From Phormidesmis sp. RL_2_1 (GTDB taxonomy: Bacteria > Cyanobacteriota > Cyanobacteriia > Phormidesmidales > Phormidesmidaceae): a DNA stretch of 40,487 nucleotides. Under the pieces are notes generated by a model, which saw only the letters and a list, made by a program, of their open reading frames with translations, was not told the origin of the DNA and ran no database searches. The translations under genes were made by a program, and so were the position numbers. Location: positions 1 through 40,487 of the forward strand of contig JAAUPS010000015.1 of assembly GCA_012033015.1 (NCBI GenBank). The letters are read 5' to 3'. Below, piece by piece: positions 9,279 to 17,751 of this stretch (its first letter is position 1; every line of letters begins with the position of its first letter).

Positions 9279-11360
9279 CTAAAGGCAGCTTTGTTCGATT
9301 TGCTCTCTCATCATTTCTATTGTTGTGGCGGGTCTCAGACACTTTAATCCTTTACAGACGAGTGCGATCGCACCTTCTGGCAAGTTGTCTTCTAGCTTTA
9401 GGACCCCGGTATGCAAATTTGTATATACAGACTGATCTCTCATGCTTTTGATGTGCTCAGCCGATGTGCGTACCAATACCGGATGATGAAACCAATCTAA
9501 GGCGCTGAGCAAGCTAGGGCAGGCCCGAGGGGCTTTTTGTAAAACGCTGCTGAATGACTTTAGAGCCGTTTCTGCGCGATCGAGATAGGCTAAATTTTCG
9601 CTCAAGAGGAAGAGGCGGATGAGGGATGTGATCGCAATGCCATTGGCTGCCGGAACGGCGCTGTCTTGATAGGCCCGCTCCTGTAAAATCAGCGCACTAC
9701 TGGCATTAAAATAGCCGCCTTGCTCACTACCTAAGGTGCAATCGAATTGGGTTTGTAGCGCGATCGCCGCTGCCAACCAATCACCCGATTGAGCCTGATA
9801 TTGTTCAAACTGCAAGCACGTCTGCTGAATATCTAGTAGCGCTTGAATAAATAGCGCGTAGTCTTCCGACTGCGCCGGTACCTCTGCTCGCCCGCCATAA
9901 TTCAACCGATAAAAGGTGCCCTCTACCTGCTGCTGCTGTTGAATATACTGGGCGCATTGAACCGCTAGCGTCAAATAATCCACCGATCGAATACTGCCGC
10001 CGCCTTTGCGAGCCCTGAAATCATCAATGCATTCCAGGCCACAATCATTTTGGTATCCGTCACCGGTGGAATTCGCCCCGGCCAATCGCGCGTTTTCGCC
10101 GCTTGCGCATCCACAGCCGGTGCAAAGTGCACGCTCTGTTGGGGCAACGCCCCGTAGCGAACTTGAAAGAGTTTTTCGAGAGCCGTTGCCGTAGCTGAAT
10201 TCAGCGGTCCACTATGATTGCGCTGCAGTACATTGCGCCCTTCAAAGTTACCTGCAGCGCTAACACTAAAAGCCGCCATCACCTCGGCTAATTCGGTTTC
10301 GTTCAGCACAGTCTCAAGCTCAGAGAAAGACCAAACGTAAAAATCTCCTTCTTCTGGTTCAAGCGCTTCGGCACTGGTAAAGTTGTCGGCATCTTGAGCG
10401 GCGTAAAAGTAGCCATCAGGCGATCGCATTTCGCGCATCAGCCATTCCACCGTTGTCTCAACAGCACGCTGAATTACCTCAGAACGCTCGCCTGCTTGCC
10501 ACACCTGGGCTAGAAACGCCACAATCAGACCATTGTCGTAGAGCATTTTTTCAAAATGGGGCACCGTCCAGGTCGGATTGACGGTGTAGCGATGAAAGCC
10601 CCCGGCTACATGGTCAAAAATGCCCCCCATAGACAGGTTTAGCGCTCGTTGACGGACAAGATGCCAACCATCAACAGGCGCATTGTCATCAAGAGGATTG
10701 CCCCCCTGCGCAAAAGACGCTCGCCCTGCAGCACTAGCTGGGCATAGGGAATCATCGGAAACCGATTGCCTGTATCAAACGGCATCAGGGTTTTGGCACA
10801 GGCGGCTATTCCAGACGTTAGTAAGTTAGGTGCCAACTCGCCTGCCAAAAGCTGCGCTGACTGATAGAGTCCGCCTAGAATTTGGGATGTCACAGCGCTG
10901 ACCTTATCGGGTTCGGTGTCGTAGCGATCGCGCAACGCCTGCAGCACCTCCAAAAAGCCTGGGCGACCATAGCGAGAAGTGACTGGAAAGTAAGTGCCGC
11001 CATAAAATGGCACCCGCTGATCCGGCGTGAGAAAAATATTCAGTGGCCAGCCCCCCACTGTCCCACCATCATCTGCAGGGCCTGCATATAAATGCTGTCA
11101 ATGTCAGGTCGCTCTTCTCGATCCACCTTAATGGGTAAAAAATGAGCGTTCAAGTAAGCCGCTATGGCCTCATTGGAAAAAGCTTCTGTCTCCATGACCG
11201 TGCACCAATGGCAGCTAGAGTAGCCAATCGACAGAAAAATAGGCTTATTGTCCCGTTGCGCCGCCGCCAATGCTTGATCGCACCATGGCCACCAATCCAC
11301 AGGATTTTCAGCATGTTTTCTCAGATATAGGCTATTGCTTTGGGCCAACCGATTAGTCAT
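9279..11360 (-). CDS. thioredoxin-domain protein, YyaL/DUF255 (SSP411) family, three frameshifts
   Basis: Four consecutive frames join into one protein of about 694 residues, the usual size for this family. The N-terminal thioredoxin-like DUF255 domain has [21 protein letters not shown] (Cys50/Cys53) and [14 protein letters not shown]. Then come [29 protein letters not shown] and [12 protein letters not shown]. The C-terminal part resembles an (alpha/alpha)6 glycosidase-like barrel. Function is uncertain; roles in redox or sugar metabolism are proposed for homologues. Each junction needs one added base: the C6 runs at 11051-11056 and 10701-10706, and a GG (reverse strand) near 9998. It is convergent with the Get3d gene; the two stops are about 48 bp apart. 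Confidence 0.9.
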
Positions 11361-11655
11361 AGGATCTCATCAAAAATGCGGAATATCTTGCGTAATATCT
11401 ATCGATAGGTTTATGGGCTTAGACCAATAAACAGATGAATATTGATGAAGCGAAGGCCGTATAAATACTGATTTTTTACCCGAAATGCTCTACTTTGGTG
11501 AATTAATGCCTGTGAATTAAGGCCTGTATCGTTATGAGCAAAGAGCAACCAGCATAAATCAGCAGATGAATGGGCGCGTTTACCTCCTGCCTCCATGCTT
11601 CCATAGCCTCCATGCCTCTATATTATTAGTCCCTCGCGAATAGGCAACCATCCCT
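11361..11655. other. intergenic stretch with a 14-bp duplication
   Basis: The divergent promoter region between the DUF255 and SLH genes. It holds GTGAATTAATGCCT followed by GTGAATTAAGGCCT (around 11510-11525) and no convincing gene. A 61-codon reverse frame at 11411-11596 has no recognisable features. Confidence 0.5.
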
Positions 11656-12876
11656 GTGACTCAATCCCCCATCGAGCCCCCTAATGATCCTCGTCGTTCT
11701 GACGCTCGCCCTCCAACACCGCCCGCGATCGGCCCTAGCCGCCCCCTAACGTTTGATGAAATGGTGGCGTTGTTAGTGGCATTTTTGTCTTTGGGCAGTG
11801 TCCTATTTTGGGGGCTTAGCCGAAATCAGATGAGTTTCCTGAATAATTCGTTGGTGAGTATTAGCCCGCCTGTGGCTTCTTCAGAAGTAGCACCCGAATC
11901 ATTACCTGAATCATCATTCGATACCGCGACCGATGGGTCAGATTTGCCAGATCCCTCTATTTCAGCTCGCGGTGAAGGCGTTACTGCTCCTTTGTCAGCT
12001 CGCGAGGAACTCGCTGCTCGCACAGCCGAGAGGCGCAGGGGTGCGTCACCTCGGCGGCTATGGGATGACATGAGAGCAGGGGTCGCTAGTGCAGCGGCTG
12101 GAATTGCAGGGGTTGCTGCTACCTCGGAAGAAGCAGAAGCCTTGCCAGATGCTGGCACCACCGTTCCTGGCACCACCGTTCCTGGCACCACCGTTCCTGG
12201 CACAGTAGATCAGACAGCTCCGCCTGCCGCCGCCCCTTCTTCTACTTTGACGCTCTCTGAAGCTGCCACTGCCACCCCTCAAGCCGCGCTCCGCTTTGAC
12301 GATGTGCCTGATAACTATTGGGCTAAGCCCTATATTGATGCTTTGACTAGCCGTGGTCTGATGTCTGGTTTTGCAGAAGGTGACTTTCAGCCTGAGCAAG
12401 CTGTTACCCGTGCTCAAATCGCAACGGTTGTTGCCAATACTTTTGACTTAACGGCGGAGAAGGAAAATCTGGAATTTTCTGATGTGCAAGGCGATTACTG
12501 GGCCAGAGAATCCATTGGCGAAGTGGTAAAAGGTGGGTTTATGACCGGTTTTCCTAACGGCACCTTTGAGCCAAATACACCCGTTACCCGCGCTCAAGCG
12601 TTCACGACCTTGGTCACGGGGCTAAAGGTCGCAACGCCCAACAACGTTCAGGCTGCCCTGTCGCGCTATACCGATGCCAATGCAATTCCGAACTGGGCTA
12701 ATGAAAAAGTGGCTGCGGCGACGGCTAGCAGCTTTGTCGTGAACTACCCAAACTTAGAACAGTTAAACCCTAACAAACCGACAACGCGAGCTGAACTTGC
12801 CGTGATGATCTATCAGGCGCTTGTCAAAGAAGGGGCGGTTGAGCCGATGGCTTCTGACTATGTCGTGAAACCTTAA
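11656..12876 (+). CDS. S-layer homology (SLH) domain protein, membrane anchored
   Basis: A 406-residue envelope protein with a GTG start. A proline-rich cytosolic head (1-35) precedes one transmembrane helix (about 36-55, MVALLVAFLSLGSVLFWGL). A long low-complexity region follows, with three tandem TTVPG units. The C-terminal half holds three SLH repeats: FDDVPDNYWAKPYIDAL with TRAQIATVVA; FSDVQGDYWARESIGEV with TRAQAFTTLV; and a third ending TTRAELAVMIYQAL. SLH domains bind secondary cell-wall polymers or peptidoglycan. In cyanobacteria, similar TM-SLH proteins are common envelope components. It is probably monocistronic. Confidence 0.9.
   Translation: MTQSPIEPPNDPRRSDARPPTPPAIGPSRPLTFDEMVALLVAFLSLGSVLFWGLSRNQMSFLNNSLVSISPPVASSEVAPESLPESSFDTATDGSDLPDPSISARGEGVTAPLSAREELAARTAERRRGASPRRLWDDMRAGVASAAAGIAGVAATSEEAEALPDAGTTVPGTTVPGTTVPGTVDQTAPPAAAPSSTLTLSEAATATPQAALRFDDVPDNYWAKPYIDALTSRGLMSGFAEGDFQPEQAVTRAQIATVVANTFDLTAEKENLEFSDVQGDYWARESIGEVVKGGFMTGFPNGTFEPNTPVTRAQAFTTLVTGLKVATPNNVQAALSRYTDANAIPNWANEKVAAATASSFVVNYPNLEQLNPNKPTTRAELAVMIYQALVKEGAVEPMASDYVVKP
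12152..12199. repeat. 15-bp tandem repeat, in frame in the SLH gene
   Basis: GGCACCACCGTTCCT occurs three times in direct succession, encoding GTTVP units, followed by a truncated fourth copy. Confidence 0.92.
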
Positions 12877-12934
12877 GCGTGAAACCTTAAGCGCAACCTT
12901 AGATCGGCAGCCTTAATCATAAAGGCGCACGTTT

Positions 12935-13558
12935 TTAAGAATTTTGCGGACTGGTGTGGCGCGACTCTTTCCACCATGTGAACGTCACCCAAATCACTAC
13001 CCCAGCTAGGGCGATCGCTGTAACTTGAGCAGCCCACTTCACCAGGATAGAAAGGGGCACCAAACGGCCTAAAAAGTAGCTGAGGCTGACCATGACTGAG
13101 GCCCAAGTCGCAGCACCGATGGCATTGCACAGTAAAAAACGAGGATAGGGCATCCGGGAAATCCCGGCTAAAGGCCCTGCAAAGATTCTCAGAAGGGCGA
13201 CAAACCGACCTAGCAATACAGCGGTGTCTGCATTTTTACTAAAGCGATCGCGCACGCTCTCCAACTTAGTCTCAGAGATATTTAACAATTTGCCTAGCTT
13301 TACGAGCAGCGGCCAACCGCCGTAGTAGCCCACCGCATAACCGCCGCTGTCGCCTAGAATGGCCCCTGCGATCGCCACACTCAGCACGTACCAAACGTTG
13401 AGTTCGTGACTACCGGCTAAAAAACCACCGACCAAGGTGACCGTTTCACCCGGCAGCGGAATCCCCATATTTTCTAGTAAAACACCTAAAAAAATAGCCC
13501 AGTAGCCATACTCACGAGCGATATTTTGTACGAGCTCTAAAGGGATCAATTCGTCCAT
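12935..13558 (-). CDS. DedA family membrane protein
   Basis: A 207-residue polytopic membrane protein of the DedA/VTT superfamily, involved in envelope integrity and proposed to move lipid carriers or lipids across the membrane. Motifs: FLGVLLENMGIPLPGETVTL near the N-terminus, GAILGDSGGYAVGYYGGWPL, and GRFVALLRIFAGPLAGISRM, the conserved arginine-containing loop. The C-terminus is a membrane helix with a short polar tail. It is convergent with the SLH gene, with about 58 bp between stops. In that gap, GTGAAACCTTAAGC is duplicated across the SLH stop codon. A second VTT-family protein lies at 728-1466. Confidence 0.93.
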   Translation of the reverse strand: MDELIPLELVQNIAREYGYWAIFLGVLLENMGIPLPGETVTLVGGFLAGSHELNVWYVLSVAIAGAILGDSGGYAVGYYGGWPLLVKLGKLLNISETKLESVRDRFSKNADTAVLLGRFVALLRIFAGPLAGISRMPYPRFLLCNAIGAATWASVMVSLSYFLGRLVPLSILVKWAAQVTAIALAGVVIWVTFTWWKESRHTSPQNS

Positions 13559-13939
13559 GGAAATCGCTGGATATTTTGGAACTGGTGGCTGAGTTTACGT
13601 ACAGGGCTGAGTGGAGAGCTGATCAGTGGCCAAGGCTATCAGTGGCTATCAGTGGTCAGCGCGATCGCTTCAAAAAACTTAAACCTGCATTCATGATCAA
13701 TACTGGCGTGTCTCCATATCCCATGTCAATTCAATATTTACGGGATAACCTGTTAAACAGCGATGATTAGGTGGCAACACTGTCTTGAGCACGACAATGT
13801 TCACGTAGTCTTTATCAAAATCAATCAGCCAAATCAATGAGTAAATGTCATCCCAGTAAATGTCATCCCAGTAAATGTCATCCCAACGCAAACGCGATAT
13901 TGCCCCTAGCCTATGAGCCCCACTAGCATCAGCCATGTA
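13559..13939. other. gene-free stretch with 15-bp tandem repeat
   Basis: AAATGTCATCCCAGT is repeated three times at 13843-13887, the last copy imperfect. Near repeats of CTATCAGTGG lie at about 13633-13655. A 79-codon reverse frame (13697-13936) reads through the repeat as WDDIY units; it starts directly beside the terminator hairpin and has no known homology that I recognise. No firm gene. Confidence 0.7.
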
Positions 13940-13981
13940 AAAACCTTCTTGAATAGCGCATTAAGCATTCAAGAAGGTTTT
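13940..13981 (-). terminator. intrinsic terminator of the coiled-coil gene
   Basis: A perfect 14-bp inverted repeat, AAAACCTTCTTGAA and TTCAAGAAGGTTTT, with a 14-nt loop. It lies 33 bp after the stop of the leftward gene. In that direction the stem is followed by TTTTTAC, so it reads as a rho-independent terminator. It could also act weakly in the other direction. Confidence 0.85.
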
Positions 13982-14014
13982 GGCTGTTGTGATTGTGCTG
14001 CCTGACGCTCAAGG

Positions 14015-14584
14015 CTACTGGCTTGAGGTTGCCTTAGCAAAGCTGGCCATCGAATTAGTCCCTAGCATTTCGCTAGGAAAAGTCGGTAAATCCAAATGAT
14101 CGTTGCCGCGACGGCTGCGGACGGCTAATCGGTAGCTTGTGCTCTGTAATTCAGCCTGTAGCTGACGATTTTCTTGCTGGATTTTTGCGACCCGATCTTT
14201 GACAGCAGCCATGCGCTCAGCAAATTTTGCTTTGTATATTCTAGGTAATTCCTGTACGACTTGCTCCAGCATCCTTGTGCGATCAGTCAGTGCTTGAGTG
14301 GTTTGTCTAAGCTGGTGAGTCTCATCATCACGCTCTTCTAGCTGCTCTTGGTAAAAAGCCACCTGCTCTTCGAGTTTGTGCAGTTGAGTCCGTAGGGCGC
14401 TCACTTCCTGCTGATGCTGCTCAGAGACTTCTGGCGCAGGCATAAAGTCTTGATTGCCTTTCACAAGGCGAAAAAGCTCCTGGGAAAGCTGCTGCACAAG
14501 CTGATCACGCATGGCCAGTTCTTCTGTTAGCCGCGCAATTTCTACCTGACTATTTGAAACATTAACGCTAGCTAGCTGAGTCAC
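14015..14584 (-). CDS. coiled-coil protein of unknown function
   Basis: A 189-residue soluble protein, almost wholly heptad-like from about residue 15 to 155 (VEIARLTEELAMRDQLVQQL, then QVAFYQEQLEERDDETHQLR, then RVAKIQQENRQLQAEL). It ends in a less structured tail with SRRGNDHLDLPTFPSE. A conserved-looking segment, VVQELPRIYKAKFAERM, interrupts the coil. I do not recognise a named family. The GTG at 14584 is chosen because AAGGAAGG lies seven bases upstream; the ATG at 14608 would overlap that ribosome-binding site. It is leftward, downstream of rpsF, with its own terminator. Confidence 0.75.
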   Translation of the reverse strand: MTQLASVNVSNSQVEIARLTEELAMRDQLVQQLSQELFRLVKGNQDFMPAPEVSEQHQQEVSALRTQLHKLEEQVAFYQEQLEERDDETHQLRQTTQALTDRTRMLEQVVQELPRIYKAKFAERMAAVKDRVAKIQQENRQLQAELQSTSYRLAVRSRRGNDHLDLPTFPSEMLGTNSMASFAKATSSQ

Positions 14585-14772
14585 CGACAAACCTTCCTTA
14601 TATGACAATGGGCCAAGTAACTCACGGCGTACGTTGGCGCACTCTCTTTTTTGAGAGATGAGATACGCATTGGCAAGCCGCTATATATATCAAGTTATCT
14701 TGGTGTTATACCATGTCCAAACTGACCTAGAAAACCTAGGGAAGACTGAAAGGTGATGTCATAAAAGCTACA

Positions 14773-14830
14773 TCAACAAGACAGGCATCCTTCTGATCAA
14801 GCTGATCTAAGGTGATGTCTGTCTTGTTGA
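14773..14830. repeat. long inverted repeat between rpsF and the coiled-coil gene
   Basis: Arms 14773-14789 and 14814-14830 are complementary at 16 of 17 positions around a 24-nt loop. It lies about 90 bp beyond the rpsF stop. There is no long T-run, so it may be a terminator, a processing site or a mobile-repeat remnant. The rest of the 14585-14918 gap holds only this and the neighbouring tandem repeat. Confidence 0.7.
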
Positions 14831-14880
14831 GAACGGATGGGTTGATTGAGAACGGATGGGTTGAGAACGGATGGGTTCAG
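14829..14880. repeat. 15-bp tandem duplication
   Basis: TGAGAACGGATGGGT occurs three times, the first two separated by TGAT and the last two adjacent, directly abutting the inverted repeat. Confidence 0.85.
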
Positions 14881-14918
14881 AGCTGGGGGCTATGAACTTA
14901 AGACCTCATGCCTCAACC

Positions 14919-15266
14919 TTATGAACCAAGGGGTGCAGCGGTTTCGATGATTTCAGGTTGGCGCTCACTTTGCTCAGAAGGCGCTTCAAAGAGGATAGTG
15001 AGGTAGCGAATCACATCTTCGCTCAAGCGCATAGCTCGCTCCATTGGCGCGATCGCAGTTCCAGGTGCTTGATAGTTCATCTGAATGTAGATGCCTTCGC
15101 GGTAGCGGTTGATTTCGTAGGCAAGGCGGCGTTTGCCCCGATGCTGGGTTTCGAGCATATCAGCGCCACTTTCTTTGAGCATATCTTGATAGTGGCTAAT
15201 GGCCTGATCGACAGCTTCATCGCTGAGGTCGGGCCGCAAAATGTACATAGTTTCGTAAAGTGTCAT
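14919..15266 (-). CDS. rpsF: 30S ribosomal protein S6
   Basis: A small-subunit ribosomal protein that binds the central domain of 16S rRNA with S18. The start at 15266 gives [20 protein letters not shown], the standard S6 N-terminus; an upstream ATG at 15293 would add nine residues atypical for the family. [23 protein letters not shown] and the C-terminal [11 protein letters not shown] are conserved. The extension of about 17 residues after LTILFE ([10 protein letters not shown]) is acidic and variable, as in other cyanobacteria. No rpsR or ssb gene lies alongside. The gene sits between the rightward FAH-family gene and the coiled-coil gene. Confidence 0.95.
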   Translation of the reverse strand: MTLYETMYILRPDLSDEAVDQAISHYQDMLKESGADMLETQHRGKRRLAYEINRYREGIYIQMNYQAPGTAIAPMERAMRLSEDVIRYLTILFEAPSEQSERQPEIIETAAPLGS

Positions 15267-15561
15267 ATCCGAACTTAATATCCTTGTGGTCATGAAGGCC
15301 TTTATCCATTGCTACTACCAGTTTTTGAGCACTCTTTGTCACACTTTGTTCTAGCATTGCTTAGGCACTGATGCGGACAGCACGCCAATTACCTGCCAAT
15401 CACAGGCCAATCAATTGTTGAATGGTTTGTGCAATATCTTGGCGATATCTGTAAGTGACCGTAGGTTTCAGCGTAGCGTGGATAAAAGCAAGGGCTTACA
15501 ATCATACCAACAACTGGCCCACGTGACCTAACACAAGCAACCTAAACCGCAACCTAAACTT

Positions 15562-16389
15562 ATGGCGCATCGCTACGTTCGAGTCCAATCGTTATCAGGG
15601 CAACTGCACTATGGATTGTTGCAGGCTGATCGCTGTGTCCAGATATTCGATGCGCCGCCCTGGCGAAATGGCGAAGTAACCGCGATGACCTTAGCTAAGT
15701 CAGAATACAGGCTGCTGGCACCTTGTTCTCCTTCTAAGGTGATTGCGGTAGGTCGTAACTATGCTCAACATGCTGCTGAGTTTGGTCACGAGTTACCAAC
15801 AAGACCGCTGTTATTTATGAAACCACCAACATCTGTGACGGCGGCTGATGCGCCTATCTTTTATCCATCCCAGTCGCAGCGCGTGGATTATGAAGGTGAA
15901 TTGGCCATTGTGATTGGCGATCGCACCACAGATTGTGAAATTTCAGAAGCACGTAGCAAAATCTGGGGCTACACCATTGCTAATGACGTCACAGCCCGTG
16001 ATTTGCAACAGCAGGAAAATCAATGGACACGGGCCAAAGGTTTTGACTCATTTTGTCCTCTAGGCCCCTGGATTGTGCGCGAAATTCCCGTAGGCGCTCT
16101 GCTGCAAACCTTTGTCAATGACGCTCAGACGCCTGCTCAATCAGCTTCCATTGCTGAGATGATTTTTTCTCCAGAGTATTTGGTCTCCTACATTAGTCAG
16201 GCCATTACCCTCTTGCCAGGAGATGTGGTGCTCACAGGTACACCTGAGGGGGTTGGGCCACTGAGCGTAGGCGATCGCATTCGTATAGAAATCGAAGGTA
16301 TCGGCTCTTTAGAAAACAAAGTGAAAGCCAAGATACCTCATCATCTCAAAAACAAAACGCCAGACCCAAAAGAGCTGACGTTACAGTGA
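15562..16389 (+). CDS. fumarylacetoacetate hydrolase (FAH) family protein
   Basis: A 275-residue metal-dependent hydrolase, decarboxylase or isomerase of the FAH superfamily. Seen: AVGRNYAQHAAEFG, FMKPPTS, VDYEGELAIVIG with the two metal-binding acids, GYTIANDVTARDLQQ, RAKGFDSFCPLGPW and the C-terminal LLPGDVVLTGTPEGVGPL, all diagnostic. Bacterial members include acylpyruvases, oxaloacetate decarboxylases and 2-hydroxyhepta-2,4-diene-1,7-dioate isomerases, so the exact reaction cannot be told from sequence. It appears to be a single gene. A short perfect palindrome (TATAGCGCT-C-AGCGCTATA, 16392-16410) follows the stop. Confidence 0.93.
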   Translation: MAHRYVRVQSLSGQLHYGLLQADRCVQIFDAPPWRNGEVTAMTLAKSEYRLLAPCSPSKVIAVGRNYAQHAAEFGHELPTRPLLFMKPPTSVTAADAPIFYPSQSQRVDYEGELAIVIGDRTTDCEISEARSKIWGYTIANDVTARDLQQQENQWTRAKGFDSFCPLGPWIVREIPVGALLQTFVNDAQTPAQSASIAEMIFSPEYLVSYISQAITLLPGDVVLTGTPEGVGPLSVGDRIRIEIEGIGSLENKVKAKIPHHLKNKTPDPKELTLQ

Positions 16390-16462
16390 GCTATAGCGCT
16401 CAGCGCTATAACCTATCATCTAGAGCTTATCAACAGGTGAAACCATCGACGCCTCAATCAAG

Positions 16463-16951
16463 CTAGTAAGGCATCTGCATATTCACAGCTTCTGAAATGG
16501 TTGGAATTTCAGCGTAACGTCCGAGTACTGACTGAGCAACCGAATAAATCACAATGGCCATACCGCCTAAGAATAAGACATTCAGCAGCGTTTCGCCGAT
16601 GATACCGCCTGAGAGTCCGAGCAAACTCAAAATTAGGCTGCCAATAGAAATGATAAAGCTCACAATAATCGCTTGAAGCACGTTAAAGCGAATAAACCGG
16701 CTGATATCCGTATTTCTGATCACAAAAGCAAACAGCAAAATAAAAATACCTAGCCCTAAAATCGGATTGTTTTCAATCGCGAGCAGTGGTCGTAACGGCA
16801 TCAATATCAGCAGAATAAACGTCAGCACCCCAGGTGCTTGCAACCTTAAAAACTCAAAGAAGTAAGCGCCTGCACTCAACGCAGAAGCCAACGGCATAAT
16901 GTAAGCTAAGGCTGCAAAAACTCTATCCAAAGGGGATGCAGAACTATTCAT
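16463..16951 (-). CDS. Tic20 family protein
   Basis: A 162-residue membrane protein homologous to Tic20, the plastid inner-envelope translocon component. The role of cyanobacterial members is unsettled. The ATG at 16951 is chosen because GGAG lies seven bases upstream and the Tic20-like sequence (PLDRVFAALAYIMPLASAL) starts just after; a longer frame starts at 16996. Four membrane segments are visible, with the signature DISRFIRFNVLQAIIVSF between the second and third. It is convergent with the FAH-family gene; the stops are 73 bp apart. Confidence 0.88.
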   Translation of the reverse strand: MNSSASPLDRVFAALAYIMPLASALSAGAYFFEFLRLQAPGVLTFILLILMPLRPLLAIENNPILGLGIFILLFAFVIRNTDISRFIRFNVLQAIIVSFIISIGSLILSLLGLSGGIIGETLLNVLFLGGMAIVIYSVAQSVLGRYAEIPTISEAVNMQMPY

Positions 16952-16996
16952 CCAAAAACTCCGACATAACTGAGGGAAAATCAACAGGGAATACAC

Positions 16997-17232
16997 TTTT
17001 CAAAGTTGAAACCCATCCACAGCATAGCGCAACTGTCCCTGATCGAGGATGCCAAGTGTCTATTTTATGCCTGCAAAAAATATGCCTGTAAAATTCAGTC
17101 TGGCAAACGCACTATGATCTGGCAAACTTATCTATGATTTTGAAAGCGTACTCAGGAAACCCATTGCTGTGGAATGATTCTGGGAGTTTACTGGTTCTGG
17201 GAGTTTACTGGGGCAGATTATTCCAGTCAAGA
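16997..17232. other. intergenic stretch with a 17-bp duplication
   Basis: TTCTGGGAGTTTACTGG is present twice in direct succession around 17177-17210. Near repeats of TATGCCTG and TCTGGCAAAC also occur. A rightward 98-codon frame (17134-17430) overlaps the small Cys-rich gene on the other strand and looks like a shadow. Confidence 0.6.
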
Positions 17233-17433
17233 TTATTCTGGCAACTCAGCTATGCGAAATCCCATCGTACACTCGTATTGGGCAGTGGCTGGCTCGGGTG
17301 CTTGAACCACAGGATGCCCGCATCTAAGGCGTCCTTGCTGCCATCGAGGCAATCCACTTTGATTGGCCATAGGGCAACTTCTGCAAACAGTGGCAGGTTG
17401 CAAAAGCTGATCTTTCATCAGAATAACTAACAT
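17233..17433 (-). CDS. small Cys-rich (zinc-ribbon-like) protein
   Basis: A 66-residue protein with Cys17-x2-Cys20, Cys38-Gly-His40 and Cys55. The conserved-looking frame is VCRSC, SGLPRWQQGRLRCGHP and YECTMGFRIA. The cysteine and histidine spacing suggests a metal-binding knuckle. I cannot assign a function. The ATG at 17433 has GGGAG nine bases upstream; an ATG at 17418 is also possible. It is leftward and isolated. Confidence 0.65.
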   Translation of the reverse strand: MLVILMKDQLLQPATVCRSCPMANQSGLPRWQQGRLRCGHPVVQAPEPATAQYECTMGFRIAELPE

Positions 17434-17751
17434 AGGTCAGTGCTCCCTCCAAATCAGAGTCCCATAGAGGATGCTTCAGTAATCCCATCTTAGGCCGTCA
17501 TTTAGAATAATCTGTATGGGCTTTTACACATCGTCAACATTATATGCAGATGTATGCAGATGGATATATGCAGATGGCACTGCTTATCCCCTATGTGGTT
17601 GTCAAATATGGTCTGTCGAGTATGGTTTGTCGAGTATGGTCTGTCAAATATGGTCTGTCGAGTTGCAATTCATCAGATTTCATCACAGCCGTTGATGAGA
17701 ACAGTCCTTGGATGAACCAAGGGTCAAATCGTTACCCAACGACGATAACTA
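17434..17751. repeat. gene-free region with 14-bp tandem repeats
   Basis: TATGGTCTGTCGAG and close variants run four times without gaps at 17607-17662. Three loose copies of TATGCAGATG occur around 17543-17577. No gene is supported. Confidence 0.85.

Noticed and set aside
9258-9280. T-loop-like GGTTCAAAT on the reverse strand, possible tRNA
   Set aside because: No cloverleaf arms flank it; it overlaps the end of the DUF255 gene.
13697-13936. 79-codon reverse frame with WDDIY repeats
   Set aside because: It begins at the edge of a terminator hairpin, is largely created by a 15-bp tandem array and shows no domain I recognise.
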